A DNA stretch of 54,492 nucleotides from Candidatus Hydrogenedens sp. GTDB taxonomy: Bacteria; Hydrogenedentota; Hydrogenedentia; Hydrogenedentales; Hydrogenedentaceae. The position numbers were made by a program, and so were the translations under genes. The notes under the pieces were generated by a model. It did not search any database, had not been told where the DNA came from, and was given only the letters and a program-made list of their open reading frames with translations. Shown here piece by piece: positions 6,730 to 15,873 of this stretch (positions within the stretch are counted from its first letter, which is position 1; every line of letters begins with the position of its first letter). The stretch spans positions 1 through 54,492 of the forward strand of contig DAOSBX010000017.1 of NCBI GenBank assembly GCA_035361075.1, written 5' to 3'.

Positions 6730-9452
6730 TTTTTATACTTCTTTCCACTGCCACAGGGGCAAGGGTCATTAGGTCCTACTTTGGGTCCTACGCGAACAGG
6801 GACACGTTTCGGTTTTTCTTCTTCACTTTCTTCCTTTGATGAACCATCTGGCACAGATTGTCCACCTAATGCGAATTTTCGGGTATCGAAAGCAGAAAAA
6901 CTACGGTCAGCTTCTTTGTCCGCTGCGATGTAACTATATCGTTGCAAATGTGCGAAGGGGTCATCCTCCGCAGTTCCAGCGGAGGTGCGTATTGGTATTT
7001 GGCGTTTTTTGCGATATTCAGGGTCGGTGATTCGGAACAGGGATTGGACAACATTCATCTCGATGGACTGTATCAGATTTTGGAATAGTTCGAAAGCCTC
7101 TTGTTTATATTCGAGTAAGGGGTCCCGTTGTCCATAAGCACGCAATCGCACCGATTCGCGTAAATAATCCATTTCGTAAAGATGGTCAATCCATTTTTCA
7201 TCTACTGCTCGTAAAAGAACCATTAATTCCAATTCGTGAATGCGTTTTCGTGCTAACTTTTTAAAGTTTACTGGTGGTAAGGACATGCCTTCTTTTATTT
7301 GATTCTCATACTGTTTTTGTAATTCTTTTTCAAGAAGTTCATGTCGATGTTCGTATTCTTTCAAAACTTGTTTTAATATACTTTCTTGCAAAGATAAAGG
7401 TTCGTCATCGGATTCACCACTTAAGTCGAAATCAATACCGAAAATTTTCTTTAATTGTTTTTGAAGTCCTTCTATGTCCCATTGTTCTGGTAATTGGTCT
7501 TCTGGGGCAAATTGGTCAAGGGTGTCGGCAATAATATTAGAGAACATTTCCTTTAATCGTTCAGTTACATCTTTATCTTCAAGCACATCCTGACGCATTG
7601 CGTAGATATATTTTCTTTGTTTATCCATGACTTCATCATATTCAAGGAGGTGTTTTCGAATTTCGTAGTTGTACTCTTCAACTTGTCTTTGGGCTCGTTC
7701 AATTGACCTCGAAACCATTCTTTGACTTAATGGTTGTGCATCCATTTCGCTATTACTACCGAACATATCCAGTAGACGTTTAACGCGGTCGCCACCGAAC
7801 AGACGGGCTACTTCATCCTCAAGACTTACGTAGAAACGTGTGGTGCCAGGGTCACCTTGTCTGCCAGCACGGCCTCGTAATTGATTGTCAATACGACGTG
7901 CTTCGTGTCGTTCTGTGCCAATGATATATAATCCACCTAATTCACGGACACCTTCAGCCAATTTGATGTCTGTACCACGTCCTGCCATGTTGGTGGCGAT
8001 TGTAATTGCGGATTTTTTTCCAGCGTTAGCGATAATCACGGCTTCGCGTTCGTGATGTTTTGCATTTAAAACCTGGAAATCGTCAATTCCTACTTCCTGG
8101 AGCATTGCTGATAATTTTTCCGATTTTTCTATGCTTACAGTTCCGACGAGGATAGGTCGGTCTGTTGCATGAATTCGTTGAATTTCTTTTACGACATAAT
8201 GGAATTTACCGTTTTCTGTTGCAAAGACGAGGTCATTCAAGTCTTCACGGATTAAGGGTAAATTTGTTGGTATTTGTGTTACTTCCAATCCGTAGATTTT
8301 ACTGAATTCTAAAGCTTCAGTGATAGCGGTTCCTGTCATACCTGCTAATTTTTTATACATTCGGAAGTAATTCTGATAAGTAATAGTGGCTATTGTCTGT
8401 GATTCGAAACGGATAGGCACACGTTCTTTTGCTTCAATCGCCTGATGTAATCCGTCAGAGTAACGCCGTCCTTCAAGGGCTCTACCTGTAAATTCGTCAA
8501 CAATAAGTACTTCGCCATTGCGGACAATATAGTCTTTGTCTCGATGATATAAATTATGGGCACGAATGGATTGTTCCAAGATATGGACAATGCCGATATT
8601 GGTATCTGTGAAAAGGTCATCAACTCCTAATAATCGTTCTGCCTGTTCCATGCCTTCGTCGGTTATCAATACATATCGCTGTTTCTCATCTACTTCGTAA
8701 TGTTCGCCACGACGTAACCTGCGAACGACCTCGTCTACCTTTACGTAAATATCTGAGCTACGTTCAGGACGACCTGAAATAATAAGGGGTGTTCTTGCTT
8801 CATCAATGAGTATGGAGTCGACCTCGTCGACAATAGCATAATTTAATCCGCGTTGAACTTGGAAATCTTTTCTTACAGCCATGTTGTCGCGTAGGTAATC
8901 AAAACCGAATTCGTTGTTGGTACCGTAGGTAATGTCTGCGCGGTATCCTACCTGTCGTTCATAGAGTCCCATGTCATGTTGGATGAGTCCAACGGTTAGA
9001 CCTAAGAACTGGTAGATAGGTCCCATCCATTCCGCGTCACGGCGTGCTAAATAGTCATTTACGGTAACTACATGTACGCCTTCTCCAGTTAAGGCATTTA
9101 AGTATACAGGCATTGTAGCAACTAATGTCTTTCCTTCGCCTGTAACCATTTCTGCAATGCCACCTTGATGGAGAACAATGCCACCAATAATCTGCACGTC
9201 AAAAGGTCTTAACCCAACAACTCGTTTGGCTGTTTCACGAACTACCGCAAAAGCATGGGGAAGTAAATCATCCAAACTTGCACCTTGCGAGAGTTTTTCT
9301 TTTAATATTGCTGTTTGGTTTCGCAACTCTGCATTTGTCATTTTGACGATACGAGGTTCTTCTTCACGGACTGCATCTAACAACGGTAGAAGTTTCCGCA
9401 CCGCTCGTTCTTTACTTGAACCGAATATCCATTCAATAACTTTGAATATCAC
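6705..9452 (-). CDS. secA: Protein translocase ATPase SecA
   Basis: 915 residues. The motor of the general secretion pathway, which pushes unfolded preproteins through SecYEG with ATP. Visible domains: DEAD-type nucleotide-binding domain 1 with GEGKT (105-109) and DEVDS (209-213); the preprotein-binding region; NBD2 with NMAGRGTDIKL and QLRGRAGRQGD; a helical scaffold/wing; and a C-terminal SEC-C zinc motif CPCGSGKKYKKCC (Cys898, 900, 909, 910) that binds SecB or ribosomes. The start codon is GTG, preceded by AAAGGGAC about 10 bases upstream. The gene has a long AT-rich upstream region to itself and is followed by the overlapping transglutaminase-like gene. Confidence 0.98.
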   Translation of the reverse strand: MIFKVIEWIFGSSKERAVRKLLPLLDAVREEEPRIVKMTNAELRNQTAILKEKLSQGASLDDLLPHAFAVVRETAKRVVGLRPFDVQIIGGIVLHQGGIAEMVTGEGKTLVATMPVYLNALTGEGVHVVTVNDYLARRDAEWMGPIYQFLGLTVGLIQHDMGLYERQVGYRADITYGTNNEFGFDYLRDNMAVRKDFQVQRGLNYAIVDEVDSILIDEARTPLIISGRPERSSDIYVKVDEVVRRLRRGEHYEVDEKQRYVLITDEGMEQAERLLGVDDLFTDTNIGIVHILEQSIRAHNLYHRDKDYIVRNGEVLIVDEFTGRALEGRRYSDGLHQAIEAKERVPIRFESQTIATITYQNYFRMYKKLAGMTGTAITEALEFSKIYGLEVTQIPTNLPLIREDLNDLVFATENGKFHYVVKEIQRIHATDRPILVGTVSIEKSEKLSAMLQEVGIDDFQVLNAKHHEREAVIIANAGKKSAITIATNMAGRGTDIKLAEGVRELGGLYIIGTERHEARRIDNQLRGRAGRQGDPGTTRFYVSLEDEVARLFGGDRVKRLLDMFGSNSEMDAQPLSQRMVSRSIERAQRQVEEYNYEIRKHLLEYDEVMDKQRKYIYAMRQDVLEDKDVTERLKEMFSNIIADTLDQFAPEDQLPEQWDIEGLQKQLKKIFGIDFDLSGESDDEPLSLQESILKQVLKEYEHRHELLEKELQKQYENQIKEGMSLPPVNFKKLARKRIHELELMVLLRAVDEKWIDHLYEMDYLRESVRLRAYGQRDPLLEYKQEAFELFQNLIQSIEMNVVQSLFRITDPEYRKKRQIPIRTSAGTAEDDPFAHLQRYSYIAADKEADRSFSAFDTRKFALGGQSVPDGSSKEESEEEKPKRVPVRVGPKVGPNDPCPCGSGKKYKKCCGKQLV

Positions 9453-10016
9453 TGTTTTGAGTCCCTTTTATTTGAAGATAGCATTTCGTTTTCACTTGTG
9501 ATTATTCGATTATTAATAAACGTTGTAAACTATAAAATTTGTAACTAATTATATGTTTATCTTCGTTCAGAGTTAATTATATTATATGTTATCTTTAACT
9601 AAATATTATTTTTTGTTGTTTTTATTCACGAATGTTTTTTATTCTCTCAAACGATTGTAGGCTATCCGATTTCAGTTTCTATTTAAAAAATTTAATTCTC
9701 TCTCCTTTGAATATATTTAAATTCGTATTGGGTGTATTATTATACACGAATTTAATTATTGCTTATATAGCAAATAGATTTTTACGGAGTATCATTTTTT
9801 ATTTTATGTCAAGTATAATTATTCTTTTATAGAGACCCAGTGTTAGGTTATAATTCTCATATAAGTAAATATTTAATTTATTTTATAAATTGTTGTGATA
9901 AAAATCTTGACGGTAAAGATAAAATTGTGTTAATTTTGCAAAAAAAGTAGTATAATGTTTTATTATTTATAGGTATAAAGTTATTGATGTTAAAAATGTA
10001 ATATGGAGTTTTAACG
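9453..10016. other. Long AT-rich divergent intergenic region between secA and a secreted-protein gene
   Basis: 564 bases with no convincing gene. It must carry the leader and promoter of secA (minus) and of the gene starting at 10017 (plus). A TATAAT at 9951-9956 is a possible -10 box for the plus-strand gene, but no good -35 lies at 16-18 bp (TTGACG at 9907 is 38 bp away, TTGTGT at 9925 is 20 bp away). It also contains an AT-rich hairpin. A 66-codon plus-strand frame at 9632-9832 lacks a ribosome site and is not called. Confidence 0.6.
9717..9755. repeat. AT-rich interrupted inverted repeat
   Basis: TTAAATTC (9717-9724) pairs with GAATTTAA (9748-9755), and inside it GTGTA (9732-9736) pairs with TACAC (9743-9747), giving a two-part hairpin with a 7-base bulge. 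It could be an operator or a structured RNA element, or chance in such AT-rich DNA. Confidence 0.35.
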
Positions 10017-11744
10017 ATGGAAAGATTTATGAGGATGAAATTAATTTTAATTGGTATTTTATTTTTTCAAATAATGGGTATGTTTTCATCGGCTTATGCA
10101 TGGGGTCCCCGTGCGAAGCAGGCAATAACGGCAATGGCTATTCAGATGATACAGTCTGAATTCCCATATACATTTCGACCGTCGGGCTCTGCTGGTGTTG
10201 GTTATGAGAAGGAGGCGATACAGGGTTCGGCGGATGGATGGCAGACCATAGCGGAATTTTATTCATTTGAAAATGAAGAGGCTATATTTTCGGCAATAAC
10301 GTCAGAAATTCAATTGCTACGGGATATTCGGAGATTTGGACCATCTTCTTATTATGCGTATCGTTTAGGTGTTCTCTCCGCATTAGTAGCGGATTTGATG
10401 ATTCCTTATGGGTTTGCGTGGACAGATGAAGAACGACAACTTCAAAAGGTAGTAAATGAAGATATAGATAAACAGTTGGACTCTTATGCATATCAAGCAC
10501 AGCAAACGCAGAGAAATTTTATTATTGATGTAAAAAAATATTTTTCAGAACGGCGTCCATACTTTGTGGAGAACAAACGACTTATCGCAAATGATTATCG
10601 TCTTGGTAAAGGATATAATGGATTACTTGCAAAAGCAGGACTGGATTATTTTGTGCGGACTGTTAGAGCAGTCTCTGATGTCTGGTACACCGTGTTACGA
10701 CCTGAGGATGAGGGGGTTTGGGTAAGTCCCCCATCTGACCGTACTCGGGCATGGTATTTTGTGAAAGAAATTGAATTTCTGCTTGATGTAAAGAAGAATA
10801 TGTTTCAGGCAGATAAAGTATATGAAAACTTTACAAAACTGAGCCTAACTCCCCCTGAGGCGGTGAACCGTATTGGCGACGCGTTTTATCGTATGAATTC
10901 TTCGGAGGCGAAAAATCGGGCTGTCCAGTTATGGCGAAGTGCATATACTGTGTCAGCGGGAGAACTTCGGAATACTATAGCGAAAAAGTTAAGTAAATAT
11001 TATTATGATCAAGGGCAAACCAGTCTTGCTCGTGCTAATCAACCGGGAGGTAAAGAAGAAGATCTGAACAATGCTTTATATAGTTTTCAGCAAGCAATTG
11101 AATTTGATAGAGAAAATCAAGAGATTGTTAATATGATACAGCAAACGTATCAGGAAATAAAGGAACGAACAGAATATCGAAATATGTTAGTGACTATTAT
11201 CTCTCAAGCGGAGAAGACCCAAGAAGAAGCGGAAAAATATCGGTTGTCGGGTGACTATGGAAATGCAATATTGACCTATCGTATTGCAGTGAGTTTGTAT
11301 AATTCTGTGGATGATCGCTTCAAAGATTTGGAAAGCAATGCCAAGGGCGGATTGCGAAGAGTTAAGAAAAGTATTTCTGATGTTATAAATGAAGTGTTAG
11401 ACCGTGCGAGCGATGCGATTGACCAAGGGGACCAGCATAAGGAAAGTAACAGGTTCGAAGAAGCCATATCTGCTTATTCGAAAGTGGAAAGTATTGTTAG
11501 CGTGATTCCAGATGATGAGAATCCGACATTAACACAACAAAAACAAAATGTAATTGAACTTTCCAAAAAGCGTATTGAAGAAGCAAAGATTGCGAAAGTT
11601 CGTTATGAGCAAGCGATGCAAGAAGCACAACAGCGTGCTGCACAGCAAGGTGGTGGTGGCGGTGGTGGTGCACCACGCCTTGTTCCACCTCCAGCAGCAC
11701 CACCGGGAGGAATTCGTCCTGTAGCACCACCTGCTCAACAGTAG
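10017..11744 (+). CDS. Secreted protein of unknown function with helical-repeat region and Gly/Pro-rich tail
   Basis: 575 residues. A signal peptide ends ...SSAYA, with cleavage expected after Ala28, so the mature protein begins WGPRAKQAI. A mature N-terminal Trp-Gly recalls the zinc-dependent phospholipase C / S1-P1 nuclease fold, where that Trp binds zinc, but the following His is absent and I see no other metal set, so any relation would be to a degenerate member. Residues about 290-520 are amphipathic helical, with TPR-like stretches (ALYSFQQAIEFDRENQEIV; ANAILTY-like segments). The last 40 residues are Gln/Ala followed by GGGGGGGAPR and repeated Pro/Ala. GGAG lies 8 bases before the ATG. 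It is followed 66 bases later by another secreted proline-rich protein, so the pair may act together. Confidence 0.75.
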   Translation: MERFMRMKLILIGILFFQIMGMFSSAYAWGPRAKQAITAMAIQMIQSEFPYTFRPSGSAGVGYEKEAIQGSADGWQTIAEFYSFENEEAIFSAITSEIQLLRDIRRFGPSSYYAYRLGVLSALVADLMIPYGFAWTDEERQLQKVVNEDIDKQLDSYAYQAQQTQRNFIIDVKKYFSERRPYFVENKRLIANDYRLGKGYNGLLAKAGLDYFVRTVRAVSDVWYTVLRPEDEGVWVSPPSDRTRAWYFVKEIEFLLDVKKNMFQADKVYENFTKLSLTPPEAVNRIGDAFYRMNSSEAKNRAVQLWRSAYTVSAGELRNTIAKKLSKYYYDQGQTSLARANQPGGKEEDLNNALYSFQQAIEFDRENQEIVNMIQQTYQEIKERTEYRNMLVTIISQAEKTQEEAEKYRLSGDYGNAILTYRIAVSLYNSVDDRFKDLESNAKGGLRRVKKSISDVINEVLDRASDAIDQGDQHKESNRFEEAISAYSKVESIVSVIPDDENPTLTQQKQNVIELSKKRIEEAKIAKVRYEQAMQEAQQRAAQQGGGGGGGAPRLVPPPAAPPGGIRPVAPPAQQ

Positions 11745-11809
11745 TATGGTTTTCTCAGTAGTGAGAAGTGATGCAATATTAAGAATTATAACGTGTTGGT
11801 GAAAATAAA

Positions 11810-12544
11810 ATGGTTTTGTGGATGAAACACGATAAAATAATTTTCTTGTTGCTATTTGTTTTCTTTGTGGTGAGTATTATTTCATGTTTTGCACAACAAC
11901 AGGAAACAGGAGATAAAGGATGTGGTCCATATCATTCTCGATTTGCAATACAGCCACCTGCAAAGCAGATTAGTAAACCACCTTCTCGTGTTCCACTGGA
12001 AAATGAACCTGCACAACCAATAAAAGCACCTCAAGCAAAAAAGTCGTTAACGGCACCACCAGCAGAACCCAAAGAGTCACCTCCACCTAAAAAGTCGTTG
12101 AACAATCCGCCAGCTACGGCGATTTCTACTCCACCAAAGAAAAATCCTCTCAATAATCCACCAGCACAGCCCATAAAAGCACCGCAGGTGAAGAAGGCAT
12201 TAACTGCCCCGCCAGCAGAACCGAAATTAGCCCCTCCCCCTAAAAAGGCGTTGAGTAATCCGCCAGCCCAGGCTATTCGTCAACCGCAGGCGAAGAAAGC
12301 ACTGACTGCCCCGCCAGCAGAACCGAAATCAGCACCTCCTCCTAAAAAACCATTAAGTAGTCCTCCACAACAAGCAATAAAACAACCTCCAGCAAAACAA
12401 CCATTGAATAGTCCTCCTGCTGTCCAAAAATCAGCGCCGCCACCTAAACAGCCTTTGGGGAAAGAAGGTATTTCACGGGTTGCTCCATATTGTATTGGGG
12501 TACGGGAACCAGGTTCTGAGGACACAGTTCGGTTTTTGCATTAA
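11810..12544 (+). CDS. Secreted or lipid-anchored Lys/Pro-rich tandem-repeat protein
   Basis: 244 residues. A charged start and hydrophobic segment end in VSIISC (Cys26), which fits a lipobox, so a lipoprotein is likely. Residues 56-225 are ten back-to-back 17-residue units of consensus xPPxKKxLxxPPAxxIx, with no enzyme-like domain. After the repeats comes a short tail with Cys228; Cys38 lies before the repeats, and the two might form a disulfide. A GGTGA sequence 8 bases before the first ATG supports this start; Met5 is an alternative. Stop codons of this gene and of the convergent gene share the four bases TTAA. By composition it resembles extended Pro-rich spacer regions of envelope proteins that span periplasm or bind peptidoglycan (inference). 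No family recognised. Confidence 0.8.
   Translation: MVLWMKHDKIIFLLLFVFFVVSIISCFAQQQETGDKGCGPYHSRFAIQPPAKQISKPPSRVPLENEPAQPIKAPQAKKSLTAPPAEPKESPPPKKSLNNPPATAISTPPKKNPLNNPPAQPIKAPQVKKALTAPPAEPKLAPPPKKALSNPPAQAIRQPQAKKALTAPPAEPKSAPPPKKPLSSPPQQAIKQPPAKQPLNSPPAVQKSAPPPKQPLGKEGISRVAPYCIGVREPGSEDTVRFLH
11975..12484 (+). repeat. 51-bp (17-codon) tandem coding repeat, about 10 units
   Basis: Units are exactly 17 codons with no indels. They alternate between an A type (APQAKKSLTAPPAEPKE, APQVKKALTAPPAEPKL, QPQAKKALTAPPAEPKS) and a B type (SPPPKKSLNNPPATAIS, APPPKKALSNPPAQAIR, APPPKKPLSSPPQQAIK), so part of the array is organised as a 34-residue higher-order unit. The first and last units are degenerate. 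Confidence 0.9.
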
Positions 12545-13377
12545 TTTGCGGGTTTCTTTTTAAGGGGAATAATCATAGGTTCTGAGTAATTCGTTTGTTT
12601 ATTTAGGAACTCATAGGTAAGCCAAAGCATTAGTAATGTGGTGTGGACATTAATCCCGTCGTTGGGATTTTTAGTGCCTGAAAAGGCACCGTCATCCCTC
12701 TGGTAGGTTAATAATTGGATAAAATTGTTTGCGTCGACATTATTTTTTTCTCCGAGATAACAAATAAATGCCAATGCCTCTGTTTTTAAATCTGTTGGGT
12801 ATGTGATTGTTTGTGATATGTTTAATAGTTGGTGGGTAATTTCTTGTTTGAACTGGATTACCTCTGGGTCTGTTTCAGATAAGCAACCTTGTTCTATAAA
12901 CCAACCTAATGCTAATGCTGTATGTGTCGTAGAATAACCACCTTCATAAAGTTGTTTTTTTAATATTGATAATATTTTTTGTTTTGATGGACAACCATCT
13001 TGTTTTTCTATGAATAGTGCCTGTATTTCCATCCAAATAAATGGTTCTGCTTTTATTGGTTTTTTCCATGGAATAGATGTGTAGTTTACTAACCTTCCAT
13101 AAACTTCTAATGATTGTATATCTTGTCGGCTTGGGATACGAGTGAAAGAATGTTTAAACGAAAATTCATGATCAAGGTTGAATCGACGGTAGAGATAATC
13201 TAACAAGACAAGGTCTTCGACCCGAAATTGAGATTTATGGATGTGAACATAATTTAATATCTTTTGCTGTGCCTGTTTTAACATGTCTGTTTGTTGTTGT
13301 GAAGGCTGTGCGGAGCTATTAATAATAGCAAGGCATAGAGCAATAAGCGGAGAAAGGTACAACGGAGGAATAATCAT
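12541..13377 (-). CDS. Exported hypothetical protein with alpha/alpha-toroid-like segments
   Basis: 278 residues. The N-terminus is hydrophobic (about residues 4-23, ending near SSAQ), consistent with a signal peptide. The C-terminal half contains segments such as EGGYSTTHTALALGWFIEQG and QRDDGAFSGTKNPNDGINVH followed by TTLLMLWLTYEFL. These resemble the repeated DGG[WF] helices of prenyltransferase/squalene-oxidase-type toroids. There is no recognisable catalytic set, so no activity is proposed. The ATG overlaps the stop of the sugar permease gene by 4 bases (ATGA), so it is the last gene of the sugar-transport operon. It may be an accessory periplasmic protein for that system, perhaps polysaccharide-related; this is inference. 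Confidence 0.65.
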   Translation of the reverse strand: MIIPPLYLSPLIALCLAIINSSAQPSQQQTDMLKQAQQKILNYVHIHKSQFRVEDLVLLDYLYRRFNLDHEFSFKHSFTRIPSRQDIQSLEVYGRLVNYTSIPWKKPIKAEPFIWMEIQALFIEKQDGCPSKQKILSILKKQLYEGGYSTTHTALALGWFIEQGCLSETDPEVIQFKQEITHQLLNISQTITYPTDLKTEALAFICYLGEKNNVDANNFIQLLTYQRDDGAFSGTKNPNDGINVHTTLLMLWLTYEFLNKQTNYSEPMIIPLKKKPAN

Positions 13378-14372
13378 TTCGGTTGTTGCTCTTTTAGTTT
13401 TCCTTGGATTTTATCAATAAGAACTGCTGTTAATATGACGAGTCCCAATGTTACTTGCTGTCCAAAGGTTTCGATTCCAATCCAATTAAGTCCACTATTT
13501 AATGTGAATACGACGCACAATCCTAATAGTGTTCCCCAAAGGGAACCTTTTCCTCCGCTCAAACTTGTGCCACCGATTACAACACTTGCGATAACCGCAA
13601 GTTCATCGCCGATACCTACCTTTGGACTACCAGAACCCATTCGTGAGGCTAAAATAACGCCTGCTAACGCAGAGAGGGCACTGCATAATATATATATAGA
13701 AAGTTTTACTTTTTGTATAGGAACCCCACTAAGGCGAGCCGATTCTTCGTTTCCACCAATGGCGAGGGTATGTCTGCCTAAAGAGGTGTAATGAAGGATA
13801 ATTAATCCCAAAAAAAATATCAGTCCGAAAATAACGACACTGATGGGTATAATTTGAAGACACATACCCCGACCTAACATTAAGAAATTATCTGGAACAG
13901 GACTGATAGGTTTCCCATTGGTTATGATATTTGCTAACCCACGGAGCAAACTCATAAAGGCAAGTGTGACGATGAAAGGCTGGATATTCAAGAAGGTAAT
14001 TATGCTCCCCATAATAATTCCAACGAATATGCCTAAAGTGGGACCTAATAAGAATGCTATTGGCACGAAATGTAAAGATATAGATGATATATAAACCGCT
14101 ACTAAGGCAGAGATGACACCGGACATGGCTCCTAATGAGCCAATGGATAGGTCGATACCTCCCGCCATGATTACGAATGTCATGCCGATTGCCATAATCC
14201 CGAAGATGGATAATTGATTTAGGATTAGTATGACTGTGGGAAAGGAAGCGAACCCAGGTTGTGCTTTTTGTCTGCCAATAAATTCGAAGATAATAAATTC
14301 GAGAACAAGTGTAATTGTTAACGGAACCCAAGAGCGGAAAAAGAAGGTTTTTATTCCTTTATTAAGCCACAT
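13374..14372 (-). CDS. Sugar ABC transporter permease (ribose/CUT2 type)
   Basis: About 332 residues from the ATG at MWLNKGIKTFFF; a GTG at 14441 would add 23 residues but lies deep in the ATPase gene and adds only a charged tail. Multiple membrane helices and the RbsC-family signature GGIDLSIGSLGAMSG (the Asp-Leu-Ser core that meets the ATPase cycle), as well as TSLSGGKGSLWGTLLG near the C-terminus, identify a CUT2 permease. It probably works as a dimer in the inner membrane with the adjacent ATPase and binding protein. The sugar cannot be told from sequence alone. It overlaps the ATPase gene by about 11 bases and is coupled to the following toroid-like gene. Confidence 0.9.
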   Translation of the reverse strand: MWLNKGIKTFFFRSWVPLTITLVLEFIIFEFIGRQKAQPGFASFPTVILILNQLSIFGIMAIGMTFVIMAGGIDLSIGSLGAMSGVISALVAVYISSISLHFVPIAFLLGPTLGIFVGIIMGSIITFLNIQPFIVTLAFMSLLRGLANIITNGKPISPVPDNFLMLGRGMCLQIIPISVVIFGLIFFLGLIILHYTSLGRHTLAIGGNEESARLSGVPIQKVKLSIYILCSALSALAGVILASRMGSGSPKVGIGDELAVIASVVIGGTSLSGGKGSLWGTLLGLCVVFTLNSGLNWIGIETFGQQVTLGLVILTAVLIDKIQGKLKEQQPK

Positions 14373-15873
14373 TTTGCTTTTTATATCCTGTGGCAAACTG
14401 CATGATTTTTTCCTGTGTCGCTTCATCTCGTGAAAGTTCACCGACTAAGGTTCCTTCGTGCATAACAAGGATTCGGTCACACATGCCTAAAACTTCAGGG
14501 AGTTCGCTGGAAATCATAAGAATAGCCACTCCTTGTTCTAAGAGTCTATTCATAAGTCGGAAAATTTCCGCTTTGGCGCCGACATCAATTCCGCGGGTAG
14601 GTTCGTCGAAGATAAGGATGCGTGAATTAGTGAATAGCCATTTGGCAAGAACTACTTTTTGCTGGTTTCCACCACTTAAATTTTGGGCGATTTGTTCTAT
14701 GGAAGGGGTACGTATCTGAATATCGTGCACATATTTTTCTGTAATTTCTCTTTCTTTGGGGAGATTTAAGAAAATGCCTTTTGTGATGGCTTTTAGGTTT
14801 GCTAAGGTTGTATTTTCACGAATAGTCATGCCGAGAACAAGTCCCTGATTTTTACGGTCTTCCGTTAATAGACCGATACCATGTTTAATTGCTTCCTGAG
14901 GGGAACGAATTTTTACTTCTTCGCCGTCGATATAGATTTTTCCGTCATCTATCGGGTCTGCACCGAAAATAGCACGAGCCACTTCTGTCCGACCTGCACC
15001 GACTAAACCTGTTAATCCTACTATTTCACCAGAATATACTGAAAAACTTATATTTTTAAATGCACCACGTCGTGTTAAATTCTCTACGCGTAAACGTTCT
15101 TTGCCACGGGGTAAAAAGATTTTTGGATATTCCTCGGTAAGTTCGCGGCCTACCATCATCCGTATTAAGTCTTCGCGGGTAACATCACATACTTCGTGAG
15201 TGCCAACATATTGCCCATCACGCATTACGGTGACCCGATTGCCAATCTCATATAATTCTTCCAATCGATGTGAGATATAGATAATTCCTAAATTCTGCCT
15301 CCGTAGTGATTTAATCAGTTCAAATAATGTTTTTAGTTCATGGTCGGTGAGTGTTGCGGAGGGTTCATCCATAACAATAATTTTTGATTTAATACTTAGT
15401 GCTTTAGCGATTTCAACCATTTGTTGTTGTGCGATACTTAACTCTGCAACTGGTAGACGGACATCAAGTTTTAAGCCAACCTGTTCCAGCACTTTGGTTG
15501 CTTCGTCGTACATTTTTTTCCAGTTAATTAGCGGTGTTTTGGGAATGCGAGGTTCACGACCAAGAAAAATATTTTCCGCTACGCTGAGGTAGGGGATAAG
15601 GTTGAATTCCTGATATATCATACTGATGCCCAATTGTTGAGCATGATATGGAGATATAATATGAATGGGTTGTCCTTCTAAAAAGATTTCTCCGGAATCC
15701 ATGGGGACTGCACCGGATAGTATCTTCATTAATGTAGATTTACCGGCTCCATTTTCGCCGACCAGACAGTGCACTTCACCATAACGCACTTCCAATTTTA
15801 CTTTATCCAGTGCCAGGACACCAGGAAATCGTTTTGTAATATCACGCATTTCAAGTAGTAGGGTTTCGCTCAT
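14362..15873 (-). CDS. Sugar ABC transporter ATP-binding protein (RbsA/MglA-like, two ABC domains)
   Basis: 503 residues, the normal length for the double-ABC ATPases of CUT2 importers. The first domain has Walker A GENGAGKST (about 38-46), the signature-like LSIAQQQMVEIAKAL and Walker B IIVMDEPSA. The second has a degenerate Walker A, GLVGAGRTE, with signature LSGGNQQKVVLAKWL and Walker B ILIFDEPTRG. The asymmetry (one intact, one altered P-loop) is typical of RbsA, MglA and XylG. It energises sugar import through the downstream permease. The start codon overlaps the stop of the binding-protein gene as ATGA, so the genes are translationally coupled. Confidence 0.95.
   Translation of the reverse strand: MSETLLLEMRDITKRFPGVLALDKVKLEVRYGEVHCLVGENGAGKSTLMKILSGAVPMDSGEIFLEGQPIHIISPYHAQQLGISMIYQEFNLIPYLSVAENIFLGREPRIPKTPLINWKKMYDEATKVLEQVGLKLDVRLPVAELSIAQQQMVEIAKALSIKSKIIVMDEPSATLTDHELKTLFELIKSLRRQNLGIIYISHRLEELYEIGNRVTVMRDGQYVGTHEVCDVTREDLIRMMVGRELTEEYPKIFLPRGKERLRVENLTRRGAFKNISFSVYSGEIVGLTGLVGAGRTEVARAIFGADPIDDGKIYIDGEEVKIRSPQEAIKHGIGLLTEDRKNQGLVLGMTIRENTTLANLKAITKGIFLNLPKEREITEKYVHDIQIRTPSIEQIAQNLSGGNQQKVVLAKWLFTNSRILIFDEPTRGIDVGAKAEIFRLMNRLLEQGVAILMISSELPEVLGMCDRILVMHEGTLVGELSRDEATQEKIMQFATGYKKQNVA

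Noticed and set aside
9632..9832. 66-codon hydrophobic plus-strand frame in the secA upstream region
   Set aside because: No ribosome site, composition dictated by AT-rich DNA (Phe, Leu, Ile, Tyr, Asn), and no sign of conservation visible.
11752..11767. TTCTCA/TGAGAA hairpin after the gene ending at 11744
   Set aside because: Only a 6-bp stem without a U-rich tail; expected by chance.
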